DNA of 64,000 nucleotides, from positions 12,749,469 through 12,813,468 of the forward strand of contig NW_024737068.1 in assembly GCF_018991925.1 (NCBI RefSeq). Reading direction: 5' to 3'. Position 1 is the first letter of the stretch. Each line of letters starts with the position of its first letter. The DNA is from Homarus americanus (lineage: Eukaryota > Arthropoda > Malacostraca > Decapoda > Nephropidae). The translations under genes and the position numbers were made by a program. Positions 1 to 15,644 of this stretch are shown piece after piece. The notes below the pieces were generated by a model. It did no database searches, was not told where the DNA came from, and worked only from the letters and a program-made list of their open reading frames with translations.

Positions 1-289
1 TCCAATTTTCTGTTTCCTTTGATCCACCCCACGTAAAATGATAAGAGGCGAATAAAAGATAGATAGATAGAGAGAGAGAGAGAGATAGAGTGTGCTTATT
101 GCCAATTTACACTGAATTTCACTCAAGGTATGAGATTAATTACCCCCTCTCGTTAAAGGTAGGATTTAATGGCATGTCTAAATTTTTTCCCGTGGTGGTT
201 TGAGAGGTTTGGACCAGCGTAGTAATTAAAAGCAAACTTCTACTAATTGTCCTGGCGTATTCGATGGTCCTATTATATATAGATACAGG

Positions 290-660
290 GGGTCGGGGAG
301 GTAGGAGAGGGTAGGAATGGGGGTGGGAGGGGAGGATAGGAAGGGGGTGGGGAATGAAGTGAAGAAGTGGATGGGAGGAGGGAGGGAGAAAGGATAAAAT
401 GGAAGTAGGTGAGAGGTCACGGGGAGGAGGCGGGAGAGAGAGTAGGAATGGGGGTGGGAGGGAGAATAGGAAGGAGGTCAGGGGGAATGAGGTGGAAGAA
501 GTGGATAGGGGAGGAGGGAGGGAAAAGGATAGGAAATGGAGAGTAGGAGGGGGAGGAGGGAGGAGGGTAGGCAGGAGATGGGAAGGAAGGAAGGGGGAAG
601 AAGAGGGAATGAAAGGAGAAAGAAAGAGAAAGGAAGGTGGTGATGGGTGTGTCAGAAGTG
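290..660 (+). repeat. Purine-rich GGGAGG/GGAAGG tract
   Basis: Nearly all A and G on the + strand, with GGGAGGAGGGAGGG and AGTAGGAATGGGGGTGGGAG recurring. Possible G-quadruplex or triplex former. The long open frames here come from the absence of T and are not genes. Confidence 0.85.
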
Positions 661-1189
661 CAGGAGAGGTTTCGTGAGGTAAAAGATCAGTGGTGTGCCA
701 TATCAACAGTGACTGCTTGCTTAGAAATTCATAGAGGTAGCGGTAGATATTTCAGGTGTGTGTGTGTGTGTGTGTGTTTTTCTTCTTCACTTTTTGTATT
801 TTCTGATGTGTTTTGATTACTGTAAAATTGATATTACATGTATAAGGCTCATAGATTCACTCTCTCCTCTCCTCCGGTGTGAACCTTTTGTTTGAATAAT
901 TAATAAAACAAAAGGTTGGAAAGATTAATCATCATATTGTTTCAACTATTTTATCCGTCACTTCGCTTTGTGCCTCATTGTCTGTGGAGAGAGAGCGGTA
1001 GTGAATGGATTAAAGTGTACGGCCAGATAAGTAATTAAGTCAGTACAGTAGTGACAATCTTAGCAGGTCCATAAAGGCTACGAGAGCATAGATGATCATG
1101 ATAAGCAACCCTTATAGACATATGGTTTGTGATTTATTTATTTTTTGTTTGATGGTTGAAGTTGTAATAATGGTTTGTTATCGTTCTAG

Positions 1190-1940
1190 TGGTTAAGGTT
1201 AGGTTAGGTTAGGTTGTTGGGTTAAGTAGGATCAGGAGTGGAGTTAGGTTAGATAAGGTTAAGAAGATAGGTTAGGGTAGTTTAGTTTACTGGATGAGGT
1301 GAGCTAGTTGAAAATAGGTCAAGTTGGGTTAGATGGATTGGGTTTGGTAAGTTTGGATTAGGTTATATTAATTTCAATTGGTATTAGTTTAAGTTAGGTT
1401 GTCATCGTTTTTTTTTTGTTCAGTTAAGTGGAGTGAAGTTGGGATAGATTTAGTTAAGATTAATGTAGATTGAGTAAGGTTAAATTCTTGGCCTTGATAA
1501 TATTATTTTGGTTTTAGTTAAGTAAGGTTAAATTAGTTACTTTGGGTTAAAGTTTGGTTACTTTAGATTTGAAAGTTTGGTTACTTTTAGGTTAAGTTTG
1601 GTTAAGTTAAGGTTACTTTTAGGTTAGGTTACTTTAGGTTAAGTAAGGTTAAATTGGGATTACTTTTAGATTAGAAGTTTGGTTAGGATTGGGTTACTTT
1701 GGGTTGGAGTTACTTTGGGTTAAGTTTGATTTACTTTTTTTTTTAGGTTAAGTTTGAAGTTTACTTTAGGTTAAGTTTGGTTAGGTTAGGTTACTTTTTG
1801 GGTTAGGTTACTTTAGGTTAAGTTAGGTCACTTTTAGGTTAGCTTACTTTTGCCTTTGAGTTACTTTTAGAGTTGGATTAATGTTACTGAAGGTTGGCTT
1901 ACTTTGGAGTTACTTGGGTTACTTTTGGGTTTATGTCACT
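1190..1940 (+). repeat. Degenerate TTAGG (telomere-type) tract
   Basis: About 750 bp dominated by GGTTAGGTTAGGTT, GGTTAAGTTTGG and GGTTACTTTAGG words. Perfect TTAGG repeats survive near 1195-1215; the rest is mutated and interspersed with a TTACTTT variant. It is an interstitial tract, not a chromosome end in this assembly. Confidence 0.85.
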
Positions 1941-1959
1941 GAAGGTTAGGCATTAAGTT

Positions 1960-5280
<3,321 letters not shown>

Positions 5281-5282
5281 TC

Positions 5283-5960
5283 AGCCTGTTTAGGTCCTAG
5301 TGTGGAGTCTGGCCTGGATCTGACATAGTGTAGGTCTGGCCTGGATCTGACGTGTCCTTGGTGTTTACAGGTTCTGGTGTGGGTCTGGCCTGGATCTGAC
5401 GTGTCGTTGAGGGTCTTGTTTAGGTCCTAGTCCATGGGTCTGGCCTGGATCTGACGTGTCGTTGGTCTTGTTTAGGTTCTAGTGTGGAATGCAGCTGGAT
5501 CTGACGTGTCCTTGGTGTTTAGGTTCTAGTGTGGAGTCTGGCCTGGATCTGACGATGTCTGCATAGTGTTGTTTAAGGTTCTAGTCCCTTTAGGTCTGGC
5601 CTGGATCTGACGTGTCCTTGGTGTTGTTTAGGTCCCTAGCTGATGTGGAATCTGGCCTGGATCCTGACGTGTCATGGTGTTGTTTAGGTCTAGTGTAGGT
5701 CTGGCCTGGATCTGTTGACGTGTCCTTGGTGTTGTTTAGGTTCTAGTGNNNNNNNNNNNNNNNNNNNNNNNNNNNNNNNNNNNNNNNNNNNNNNNNNNNN
5801 NNNNNNNNNNNNNNNNNNNNNNNNNNNNNNNNNNNNNNNNNNNNNNNNCCTAGTGTAGGTCTGGCCTGGATCTGACGTGTCGTTGGTCTTGTTTAGGTTC
5901 TAGTGTAGGTCTGGCCTGGATCTGACGTGTCCTTGGTGTTGTTTAGGTCCAGCCCGGCCC
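5283..5960. repeat. Minisatellite, unit about 50 bp, contains the gap
   Basis: Repeats of GTCTGGCCTGGATCTGACGT with GTCCTTGGTGTTGTTTAGGT and TCTAGTGTAG, on both sides of the N run. Confidence 0.9.
5749..5848. other. Assembly gap of 100 N
   Basis: Exactly 100 N, the conventional size for an unknown gap, inside the GGTCTGGCCTGGATCTGACG minisatellite, which probably collapsed in assembly. Confidence 0.99.
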
Positions 5961-7304
5961 GGCCCTGAGCTAATAGACCCAACCCTGGCCTGGTATGGGA
6001 AATCGATACATTCAGCCTGTGACGTCCTGAACCCAGCTAACATGATGTCTATCGATAAACATGAAGAGAAGAAGAAAATCGGAGAAATTAAATAAGAAAA
6101 AGAAAACAAGGAAAATAGAAGAAGAAAAGCAGGAGAACAGAAATAGTAAAGGAGGAGAACAGAAGAAAAACAGAAAAACAGAATACAACCAAAAGAAAAA
6201 TAGAACAGAAGAAAACAGAGAAGCAGAAAAAGAAGAAAAGAAATAAGAGGAAGAAGAACGGAAGAAAGAAAACAAGAAAAAGAACAAGCCAAGAGTTCTG
6301 GATAAGAGATGAACCTTTTACTTTATAGTGCAGTGTTCACCTTCAGCCCAGCACGGCCCACCAGGTAACACACTGAGGACAAACGTGGCCAGCCAGAATT
6401 TGGTCCTCTGACAACCAAGCCTGTCTCGACCCAGCCTGACCTCTACACACACTACAAGAGGCCAGGTATTGAAAGCAGTGGACCGGGATTAAGGGCCGTG
6501 GGCTTGGATTAAGGGTAGTGGAATGGAATTAAGGATAGTAGACCGAAATTAAGGATAGTGGACCAGTATTAACCGTAGTGAACCCGGATTAAGTATAGTG
6601 AACCAAGATTATGAGCAGTGAACCAGAATACCAAGAACAGTCGACATTTCAAGAAGGTTTCCCGAAGGATTATCCACTTATCTATCTTCACAATCAACTC
6701 TATACCCACAAGTAAGAATAATCTACCTTGAACTTAGCCTAACCTAACCTAACCTAACCACAAATAAGAATAAACTACCTTGAACCTAACCTAACCTAAC
6801 TGTTACACTGTCAGATACTTCATTTGTATTCATTGTGACCCTCAGTGGTAAGCCTTGGCACGAGGAACCACAACAATAGATTAAATAAGGGTGTTGTGTG
6901 GAAAGGTCTAATGTTATTATGATGAACGTAATGTTTGAGAGTTTTTATGCCTTTTTATAGGGGAGAGAGAGATGAGGTGAGAGATGATTTGAGAAAGGGA
7001 TGAGGTGAGAAAGAGAGAGATTATTTGAGAGAGAGAATGATGATTTGAGAGAGAGAGAGAGAGATTATTTGAGAGAGAGAATGATGATTTGAGAGAGAGA
7101 GAGAATTTATGCTATAACAGTACTTTTCAATCGCCTCACCATCGCATATAAAGAGATTTCCATTGTCCTCAGCTATAGTGCACAGAGGTTTCATTCCAGT
7201 TAAGTAAAGTGTTGTTGGTAGGGAGATCGCAACACCTTCAGGGAGAAACTTATGTCCTGAGGGTTGGTGACCACGTCCCTCATCTTCAAACAGCTGGGTA
7301 TCTA

Positions 7305-7321
7305 CTGCCCTCTAGTGGCGG
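7305..7321 (-). promoter_or_regulatory. CTCF-like motif
   Basis: CCGCCACTAGAGGGCAG on the - strand matches the CTCF core CCASYAGRKGGCR at all 13 positions. Confidence 0.4.
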
Positions 7322-7993
7322 TGGTCTGAACCCGTAACCCTTGGTGGGGACGTGCAAAAGAAATCCCAGGGGAACAATTTTGATAATGGCGCAGTCCAAT
7401 TCCTCCATATTGCAAAACGGAACATTCCATTTATAAAACTTATTCCAGCAATAGTATCCCCAGGCTGGAGAATCCGCCGCTAGAAGAGAATTCGATCCAG
7501 AATTTATATTGCAAGGCATTTTTTCCACCTCCTAATGGTTCAGTATGATTCTAAAATATTGACAAATGGATTACTCTAATTCTTGACTCGGATCCCGCCA
7601 CTCGTTTTCTTTCGTCACTAAAACATCAAAAGGTTAAAGAGGTCTTGCAGGGATTATTATAAAGAATGTTCTAAAATAAAATAATAAATCAAAGGAAAGT
7701 TATCCCGGGTCAGAAAACTCACTACATGTTAGGAATTTAATCCAGTTTTTAAATACTGTAATGACAACAGTCCAATAATCTCCCCGACTTGTTACAGAGG
7801 GCCACCAATTGTCGTCTTGTGCCACTAAACTACTGTAGTACCCCAAAATTCATCCAGATTTTTTTTATTAGGAATTTAGTTTTTCTCTTGTTAATAATGA
7901 TACTTTTCAACTTTCCTATGTTCCAAAATGATTCCTCGATAGAGAGAGCGAGATACACAAACTGAAATAACAGGGTAAATAATTATTTCCCTT

Positions 7994-8047
7994 CGGCCCA
8001 TCTATCTATCAGTCGAATTATAATTGGACTGATAGATAGATGGGCCG
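7994..8047. repeat. Near-perfect 54-bp palindrome (hairpin)
   Basis: Arms of 21 bp match exactly (7994-8014 and 8027-8047; CGGCCCATCTATCTATCAGT plus C) around a 12-nt AT-rich centre that is itself nearly palindromic (AATTATAATT). Confidence 0.9.
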
Positions 8048-8681
8048 ATAAACTAGTGTATAACTAATGTTCAAACACCAATATTTAAATGATTTCTGGG
8101 TATTATGTTCCTTCATGACACAAACCAATACTTCAGTGCAGGATATATTAACCCCAATAAGACATGGAAATAAACAAGTGAGTGTAAAACAGTTGTGTGG
8201 TAGGTGGGTGGGTGGGTTGAGGCGTTGTGTGGTAGGTGGGTGGGTTGAGGTAGAGGAAAAGTACAAAAACGGTGACACAGGATTTGTGCAGCTGACGAGG
8301 TCCATCTTGATACAGCAGAGTGTAGGTAAGAATATTTCTCTTTATGTGAGCTGGTGGAGATGGCAGCGGCAGTCGATGAACACCCGCCTCCACATCACAC
8401 TATGCTGCTGCTGGGCTCGTGGAGTGAGCTGCAGAATCATGTAACTAACACAACTGAATTGTTCTAAGTTCAGGGATTCAGAGTTGACATGGCCCTGGTG
8501 TTTTTGGCCCATAGACTCATAATTAATGTGTGTTTTTTTAAAATAATTATTGACAAAAATTCATAAAACTGCATTAGCCTCTTCCCGATGAGGTCGGAGG
8601 GGGGTTATATAAGTCCGTTTGTCTGTCTGTCCTTAGTGTTCCGTTACAGTCTCTTACACAGAAATCACTGAAAAAAAACTC

Positions 8682-8852
8682 GGATTACCTAATGATTTAA
8701 TGCCCCAGCTTATTTAACCTGAATATTAACCACCTAACGCTAACCTAATCTTATTTGCCCTAACAACGTAATTTAACCTAACCTCCCAGGTAACAATAGG
8801 GTGGTTAATGCTCAGATGAATAAAGCTGGATTGTCTGATTTCCAGGTGATCC
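8682..8852. mobile_element. Fold-back MITE with CCTAA core (copy 1)
   Basis: Imperfect inverted repeat. The left arm starts CGGATTACCTAATGATTTAA and the right arm, read inward, starts GGATCACCTGGAAATCAGAC. Both continue into CTTATTTAACCTGAATATTA/ACCACC-like sequence, with CCTAACGCTAACC and ACCTAACC in the centre. Confidence 0.65.
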
Positions 8853-9260
8853 AAAAAGTAATTAATCTTGACACAAATTTAAAAAACAATTTAAGACAAT
8901 AATGCACATGACTTTTGTTTTTATTTCCTAGTAAATAGTCGTCTGGCGTTTTTACTATCACAGTAGATATAACCGGTATGTGACGTGTATTGTTGTTCAG
9001 TATTATGTCTTGGTGCTGTTATTGCTGGTGACGGCAGTAGTGACAGCAATTAGGAAAATTATCAAGATTTCTCTAATTTTTATTTTGGTTTATTTTTGTG
9101 TGGTAGATTTTGTTATATGAGGGAAGGAAAAATTATTTTTGTCTGAAAAAGGTCGCTGTGTTCTGATGACCGCTCACAATACGTAAGAGAAGTGGGCAGA
9201 CGCAACACAATTTTTCTTACGATGGAACAATGTGTAAAGTTAAGTTCTCTCTGTTTACAG

Positions 9261-9312
9261 ATTCTGAAACTGTCCAAGGTGAAGGAAGTGCTGCCGAAAC
9301 CTCGCCTCCTGG
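9261..9312 (+). CDS. Candidate internal exon, 52 nt
   Basis: Bounded by a strong acceptor (TTCTCTCTGTTTACAG) and a near-consensus donor (CTGG|GTAAGT). Read in phase 0 it gives ILKLSKVKEVLPKPRLL plus one base; another frame (SETVQGEGSAAETSPP) is also open. No protein family is recognised and no partner exon was found nearby. The splice sites are among the best on this side of the window. Confidence 0.35.
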
Positions 9313-9460
9313 GTAAGTAAATATAGTATATATATTTTTTAATTCCCAACGTTATGGTTTTGATCTATTCTTTCTTAAACTTAAATATCTTACTGGAAAT
9401 GGGTCAAAATTGTTATCGTGATTACAGTTTTGTGTCGAACTTTCCCGCCAGAAGATTTAT

Positions 9461-9475
9461 CATCTAGGTGGCGCC
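9461..9475 (+). promoter_or_regulatory. CTCF-like motif
   Basis: CATCTAGGTGGCGCC; two mismatches to the core, strong AGGTGGCGCC half. About 150 bp after the candidate exon. Confidence 0.3.
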
Positions 9476-10258
9476 ACTTCCGTATGACAAGAACCACCGT
9501 GGCTTGAGTTCTATACGTAGGAGTTTTCACCTTGTACAGTATATGGTGTTATCGTTTTACTGTTGTCTTGTGTTGCTCTTATCAAAACCTGGATGTGTAT
9601 GGAAGGAGATTTACAGACGAGTAACATAAATTACTTTCACTCGTTAATGTCGGGGATTCTGATTTTTTTTTTCTTGACAGACAATAAAGCAGCCTTGAGG
9701 AAGAGGGGAAGGGTTAGGCTTTGTTAATTTTATTCAAGTATGTATTGTGTCTTTCTTTTTATTTTTTTCTAAGAAGAAAAAAGTTTCTGAGAATTAAATG
9801 TTCCAGAAGCCATAACAGTAAACATCGTAAAGTAACTTAGGAGTACCTGGGTGTTATTGTTTTGATTTACTTAGGGAGGTTTGTGTCTTCTGTTTTTCAA
9901 GATGACCAAATTTCTGGAGCATTAAATAATCCACAAAGTGAACCCAAACCTCAGCCAAAACTTGCCTTAACAGGATGAGAAAAGTTAACCTCGGCAGGAA
10001 AGTTTTCATAACCGCAGTAACGCTTAGTTAAACCAGGCCAGGCCAGGCCGGCCACAAAAGGTACTGCGGCCAATTTACCCATGACGCTGTTGGGTCAGGT
10101 GCGGTACATGAGCCAGCGACCTAATGCACTGGAGCTGGTCTAGTGTACACTAATAGCGACTCTATTGTGTGCGTGTGGGATGTTGGCGCTCGTTGGATGT
10201 TGGTGTGGTAGACTACATCATTTGAGGGCACAATTGAGATGTTTTTGTAATTGGTTTA

Positions 10259-10530
10259 TTGACATAGATCTGATGTTACGGGTCGGATATTGTCACGGAT
10301 ATTGTTGTCACGGACCTGATGTTGTAATGGATCTGAAGTTGTCATGGATCTGACGTTGTCACGGACATGTTATCACAGATCTGATGTTGTCATAGAACTG
10401 ATGCTGTCACGGACCTGATGTTCTCACGGAGCTGACGTTGTCCCGGAATTGATGTTATCACGGATTTGATGTCACAAATTATGTTGTCACGGATTTGATG
10501 TTGGCACAAATCTGATGTTGGTAGAGAGTG
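10259..10530. repeat. Minisatellite, unit about 20 bp
   Basis: Degenerate repeats of GATCTGATGTTGTCACG and variants. Confidence 0.85.
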
Positions 10531-12864
10531 AATAGTAAAATGTTATCAGTAACAAGACTTTACGAATGAAGTTTTTTATTGTTTATACTGGCGCTGCACT
10601 GCGTCATGTTCCCTCTCTCAAAAAAGCGACTATTTTCCCTGACCCTTCAATATTTATGCACCAGAACTATACAAACAACAGTACGATGTCCCAAATAAAG
10701 TTATTGTTATTCTCTCCCTTTCCCTCTCTCTCTCTCTCTCTCTCTCAGGAAGTTGTAACTTGTCAAAAAAACTTCGTCGCAATTGCACACGAAGCGTTTT
10801 TTTTTAAACCTGGTAAAGAAAAGCCATTACCAAGTATACACAGTAGATAGTGAATCATTCTCTGTGTAAACGGTACATCGACGGTACAAAGAGAGCGGGA
10901 ACCTGTTAACACGTTTACCAGAGACTCTTGACTCGGCTAAAAAGTGACTCTCCATTTCCAAGAAAACAAATTCATTGCGGGATATGAGTGTTACCAGATG
11001 AGCGAACACTAAGGTCACATTACCCGCGTGCTAATTCTCGAGATTAAAATCCTCGTTAATGAGTATCAGGAGCTAGGCTAGAGAGAGGTTGACGCGTCCG
11101 TTGATTATTTTCCGGTTATTTCCGAGAAGGAGAACTGACTAAAAGCTGGAAATCACCGAACCAGTGATCAAGTGAAACCCTTCAGAACTGTCATGAATTA
11201 ACGGGAGAAACGAAATTGCACTGCCAGATAGAACTACGCAATAGGTGTGAAATGTTCAATTTACTACGAGGGGATGAGGAGGAGGGTGAAGAAGAGCGAG
11301 CGAGGCCAGCCAATAGCCAGCCGGTGTTAAGAGTGAAGAAAGGCATCAGAGAAGTGGCCCAAGTCACAGAAGAGAGAGAGAGAGAGAGACTGGAACAGGT
11401 TTAATGAGGTGTGTCGTCCTGTATAGAAAAGAAAAAATAAATAAATAAAATAAACCAAGAATATCGGACTATTATAACTTTTGGAAAATTGTGAAAAATG
11501 CCACACCATCCAGCCTGACCAACGACAGCAACTAAAGACATGAATAGAACAATAGGGGCTATGTTGTTGTCAAGAGAATTCTCCTCAGATCTAAAGCGAA
11601 CAGAAAGAAACTACCAGTCTAAACCAGGAAGTATAATGGGCACACAACATGAGACTAACAAGATGCAGCGGAAAAGTGAACTGTATAGAGTTAATGGAAC
11701 TGCCCAAGGTAGAAATGGAGACACAAGGAGACTTATAACTGCCAGTGCTATGTGACGTGAGAACTTAAGAGGGGTGAAAAAAAAAGACTCCTGGCGAATT
11801 ACTTGGAGAGATGTTGAAAAATGGCGGGAAAATATTGGGAAATGCGATAAATGAAAGGTCAGAGAATACGAAAAAAACATTAAAATAGAAATACTAGTAA
11901 AACCAAGCCTAATTTAAAACACATGAATGGGTCTTTTTTGCCCCATACGGATTTGAATAGCCAATCGAAGCTCACGTTACAGACTGATAGTTGCAAAATG
12001 CGCCGCAGTACTTGGTGACGCTTCGGTCTGGGTGTGTTGGAATAAGGCCAAAAGACGGGGAAGAAATTTTTTTAATAGGGTTTTTATTTATTTTTTCTCT
12101 CTTATTAATTATTAAACAAAAAGCCGCCTTGTTGCGATGGAGAAGATAGAAAATGAAATAAGCTGCCAAACATATTGTAGAGTTATCGTCGGCCAGTCAC
12201 TTGTACCAATCCCTACTGCTTGACCTCAGATGAGTTTTGACCCTTTGAAGTGACTTTCTTATTAACTTCAACGATGTTTCTTGTATCAAGGCCTAAATTA
12301 ACAAAGTTTTAATTATTTTGAACTCTCGATAAACAGTATTACTCGATGTCTGATTCCAGGGGTGTCCTGCGTATTTCACTTTTTTTCTGATATGAGAATT
12401 TAGTATCAAGATTGTCATAAAATGGTTGTGCCTGTGTATGCTGTGGTTGTTAGTTTTGTCATCGTAAGAGACAAATGTTGACAATGCTGACGGAAATGTG
12501 AGGGAGAGTTTAAAAGGTATTAATGAGAAACAAGTACAGGCAGCATCAAACACATTCCCAGGTGAGAAAGCTCGTCGTCATGGTAACATCTCCAGCCGGG
12601 ATCATCCCCTGAGCTGTTGTGTGATGCGTCACATAATGAACGCGGGTGAATTATTCTATGAATTTTGTTAATGAGCTTTTACTTTTGTTGCCCAGAGCTG
12701 TGCAGGGTTCAGGCTTATGCTCTCGTCATGGAATATAAAAATAAGATTATGTTTATTTTAACTCGTTGTTGGAGTTGTATTTGTTGTTGGTGGTGTTGTG
12801 TTATTACTGACGTTGGTGGATAGATAACAGCCACTAGAGTCCTTACTCTTAATAACTAAGGACA

Positions 12865-12948
12865 GGTGTTGTTGTGATTCCTGAGTACAATAACATAATT
12901 TACTAAGGTGTTGTTGTGATTCCTGAGTACAATAACATAATTTACTAA
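12865..12948. repeat. Tandem duplication, 2 x 42 bp
   Basis: GGTGTTGTTGTGATTCCTGA through AATTTACTAA occurs twice with almost no differences. Confidence 0.9.
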
Positions 12949-13293
12949 GTTGCCCAAGATTTGTATTAAACAAATAGAAATTGAAAATAATTGAAGACAC
13001 ACGTTAAATAATATATCATCGTTTGCCGGTAATTGTTTTAAATCTTCTCGTCTTAACTTTCTCACTGTTTCTTAAAGTAAGAATTTGACTTTTATTGTTA
13101 AAATTTACGATGTGTTTATAAAATATTGAGGAAATAAAAGATTGAATTTTATGTTTGAAGTCAGACAATACTTGGGACCAGATTCTGAGAAATTCTTGTA
13201 ATAATTCGTCTCCTCGTAACTTAAGGACTAAAACAACAGGTGAGTCTCAGTGTAAGTTGACCGCCATCCTTTTTGAGTGGTAGCTTAACCTAT

Positions 13294-13309
13294 CCCGGTA
13301 GATGGCGCC
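13294..13309 (+). promoter_or_regulatory. CTCF-like motif
   Basis: CCCGGTAGATGGCGCC; one mismatch to the 13-base core, and close to the Drosophila form TAGATGGCGCC. Confidence 0.35.
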
Positions 13310-13530
13310 TCGCGTCTCTTAACTTCGGGGATATTTTTAACTTAAGGGCTTTTGAGAATCCAAGTTCCAAGGATATATATTCCCCTATATATTACGTCAA
13401 GACAATACCGCAACAGCTTCTCCACGAACCATACCTGTCTTGAATACCTGTATTTTATCCGGATTACTTATATTATTTACATGTGTTGAGGGCGATGTTG
13501 TCAGGTTTGTGCCGCACAGTATGTCCATGT

Positions 13531-13703
13531 TGGATCACTTGAAAATTATACACCTCGGCTTATTTCACCTTAAGATTAACCAACCATTACCTAACCTAAC
13601 CTAACTTTACCTAACCACGTTAATGCTAACCAAAACCTAACCTAACCCCTCCCCCCCCCAGTTAGCGTTAGGGTGTTTAATCATCAAGTAAAATAATCTT
13701 GGG
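13531..13703. mobile_element. Fold-back MITE with CCTAA core (copy 2)
   Basis: Starts GGATCACTTGAAAATTATAC and has the CTTATTTCACCTTAAGATTA arm. The centre is several CCTAA repeats and a C-run, and the returning arm reads GTTAGCGTTAGGGTGTTTAA. Confidence 0.65.
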
Positions 13704-13945
13704 GGGGAGGGGGGCAGGTTAGTGGCGCTGCTACCTCTACTCACAGCTGTGGAATTATGTAACACAGTTTGTTCTGACCAGTGAGTGTACCAGAGTTATT
13801 TAAGGGGCATTAATAGTGTATTTATTAGTGTAAGTTCTCATTTTCTTCGCAAGGTTTCATACTGGCCAGTGTGAAGCTTGATCTTGCTACAGGCGGATGG
13901 TGATGTGTCGCCTAGATGGTGGGCATGAGAATACTAGTGGGAGGA

Positions 13946-14040
13946 CTGATGATGATGATGATGATGATGATAACATTTTAGATAATAATAATAATAATGA
14001 TACTAATAATATTAATAATAATAATAACAACAATGACAGT
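13946..14040. repeat. (GAT)n and (AAT)n microsatellites
   Basis: GATGATGAT run followed by AATAATAAT with interruptions. Confidence 0.9.
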
Positions 14041-14422
14041 AGATATCCAGCAACAATATAATCCCTAATAATTCAGGGTGTCGTTAATTCAGGTGTGGCG
14101 CTCCATCCAACAACAAACGACTCGACTCTAAAATTCTGTTCTTTGGCCACGTCTCTCCATTGATCAGTATACGACAATAAATGTTACCTTTCGGAACCCA
14201 ATTACCGTGAAAGGTTTTAAGACTCGAGCTAATCCAGGAAGGGAGACAGTTCAACCTTTCATGTACCGAGGAAGGTCATTTTATGATAACTTGTACCGTA
14301 TCTGATGTTGTGGGAACTGGTGAAAAAAAGAATGTCTCGACCGGTGATCTAATTCTGGTATGTATTCATTAGGTTCGTTTAGAATCTAAACTATAGATCA
14401 AAGACGTTAGGTGCTTATAAAC

Positions 14423-14423
<1 letters not shown>

Positions 14424-14489
<66 letters not shown>

Positions 14490-14490
14490 T
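14424..14490. repeat. (TC)n then (TG)n microsatellite
   Basis: About 27 TC units followed by TG units. Confidence 0.95.
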
Positions 14491-14930
14491 ACATTTCAAT
14501 CTGATAATTCCACTTCATTTTTTCCCGAGGGACAAACGCTTAACCAACATAGACCGGATCAGACGCCGCCTCCACACATGATCTAATCTTAGCTTGCAAA
14601 TATTACCACCACTCACTCTGCCTGACTCTATTTTACCTCGCAGACTTACATCATTTAATATCCAGGTAGTATAATGCTAACTCCTATAATTACCTGTTTT
14701 AATCACCCGGTTCCGTATTGTTATATAAGGCATCTATGACCCAGTTTAATTTATATTGTATTGATGTTTACCCTGTTGTTTTTGTTTACATAATATATAA
14801 AATACTGATTTATTATGTACAGTTGCTATAAAAAAAAAGTATCGTTGCAAAAATTATGTTGGACAATATGACACAATGGGCGAAGGATTGTGACGGCCCT
14901 ACCGAGACATTGAAGCTATCATTCCTTACA

Positions 14931-15190
14931 GGTTATGTAAGTATGTATGTAAATTAGTCTTCAGGTTATGTAAGTATGTATGTAAATTAGTCTTCAGGTT
15001 ATGTAAGTGTGTAAGTAATTTAGTCTTCAGGTTATGTAAGTGTGTAAGTAATTTAGTCTTCAGGTTATGTAAGTATGTATGTAAACTAGTCTTCAGGTCA
15101 TGTAAGTATGTATGTAAATTAGTCTTCAGGTTATGTAAGTATGTATGTAAACTAGTCTTCAGGTTATGTAAGTGTGTAAGTAATTTAGTG
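14931..15190. repeat. Minisatellite, 33-bp unit, about 8 copies
   Basis: TTCAGGTTATGTAAGTATGT plus ATGTAAATTAGTC. Two subtypes (ATGTATGTAAA and GTGTAAGTAAT) are mixed. Because the unit is a multiple of 3 it gives a false repeat protein of 11-residue units on the - strand. Confidence 0.92.
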
Positions 15191-15269
15191 TAAGTTATGT
15201 GACTATTTAATTCTCTGTAAATATAATAACTTGTAAAAAATTTCACCTCTTGTGTCTGTCTGTGTGTAT

Positions 15270-15475
15270 AGTGTATTAATGTGTTAGTGTGTATAGGCCT
15301 AAGGGATGTGTTTATCATTGCTAGTGTGTATAGGCCTAAATGATGTGTTTATCATTGCTAGTGTGTATAGACGATGTGTATTAATCATTGTTAGTGTGTA
15401 TTAATGTGTTAGTGTGTATAGGCCTAAATGATGTGTGTTAATCATTGTTAGTGGTGTGTATAGATGATATGTATT
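15270..15475. repeat. Degenerate tandem repeat GTGTGTATAGGCCTAA
   Basis: Irregular copies of GCTAGTGTGTATAGGCCTAA with ATGATGTGTTTATCATT. Confidence 0.75.
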
Positions 15476-15609
15476 AAGACCGCTGGTGTACCTGTCCCCA
15501 GTGAGTCTCAGGCTTCAAGGTTTCAAACACTGAACTCGTTTTGTTTGTACTTTTCCTTTATTGATTCCGGACTATGATCTGTTGATTAATAATGACGATG
15601 GTAATAACA

Positions 15610-15644
<35 letters not shown>

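Larger units (their letters stand above)
5990..8680. other. No gene seen; simple sequence
   Basis: Contains an A/G-rich block (6060-6290), a GGACCGGGATTAAGG-type short tandem (6480-6610), CCTAA words (6735-6800), (GA)n patches (6960-7105), a CTCF-like site and the palindrome at 7994. No exon stands out. Confidence 0.5.
9320..14420. other. Mostly unique sequence, no gene seen
   Basis: Holds the repeats and motifs listed separately. A (CT)n-CAG followed by an open stretch and GTAAAG at 10749-10813 looks exon-like, but its acceptor is simply the microsatellite. An imperfect X-box (GTCGTCATGGTAAC) is at 12574. Confidence 0.45.

Noticed and set aside
140..706. 188-codon Pro/Ser/Leu-rich - strand frame
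   Set aside because: Purine-only strand bias removes stop codons; composition is that of the GGGAGG tract.
5900..6292. Frames with long Phe/Leu/Ser runs resembling membrane segments
   Set aside because: They come from an A/G-rich low-complexity block read on the opposite strand.
10749..10813. Exon-like stretch EVVTCQKNFVAIAHEAFFFK with GTAAAG donor
   Set aside because: Its acceptor is the end of a (CT)n microsatellite, and its phase does not follow the candidate exon at 9261.
14926..15318. 130-codon - strand frame with 11-residue LHTYLHNLKTN repeats
   Set aside because: Product of the 33-bp minisatellite; no start context, splice sites or flanking coding sequence.
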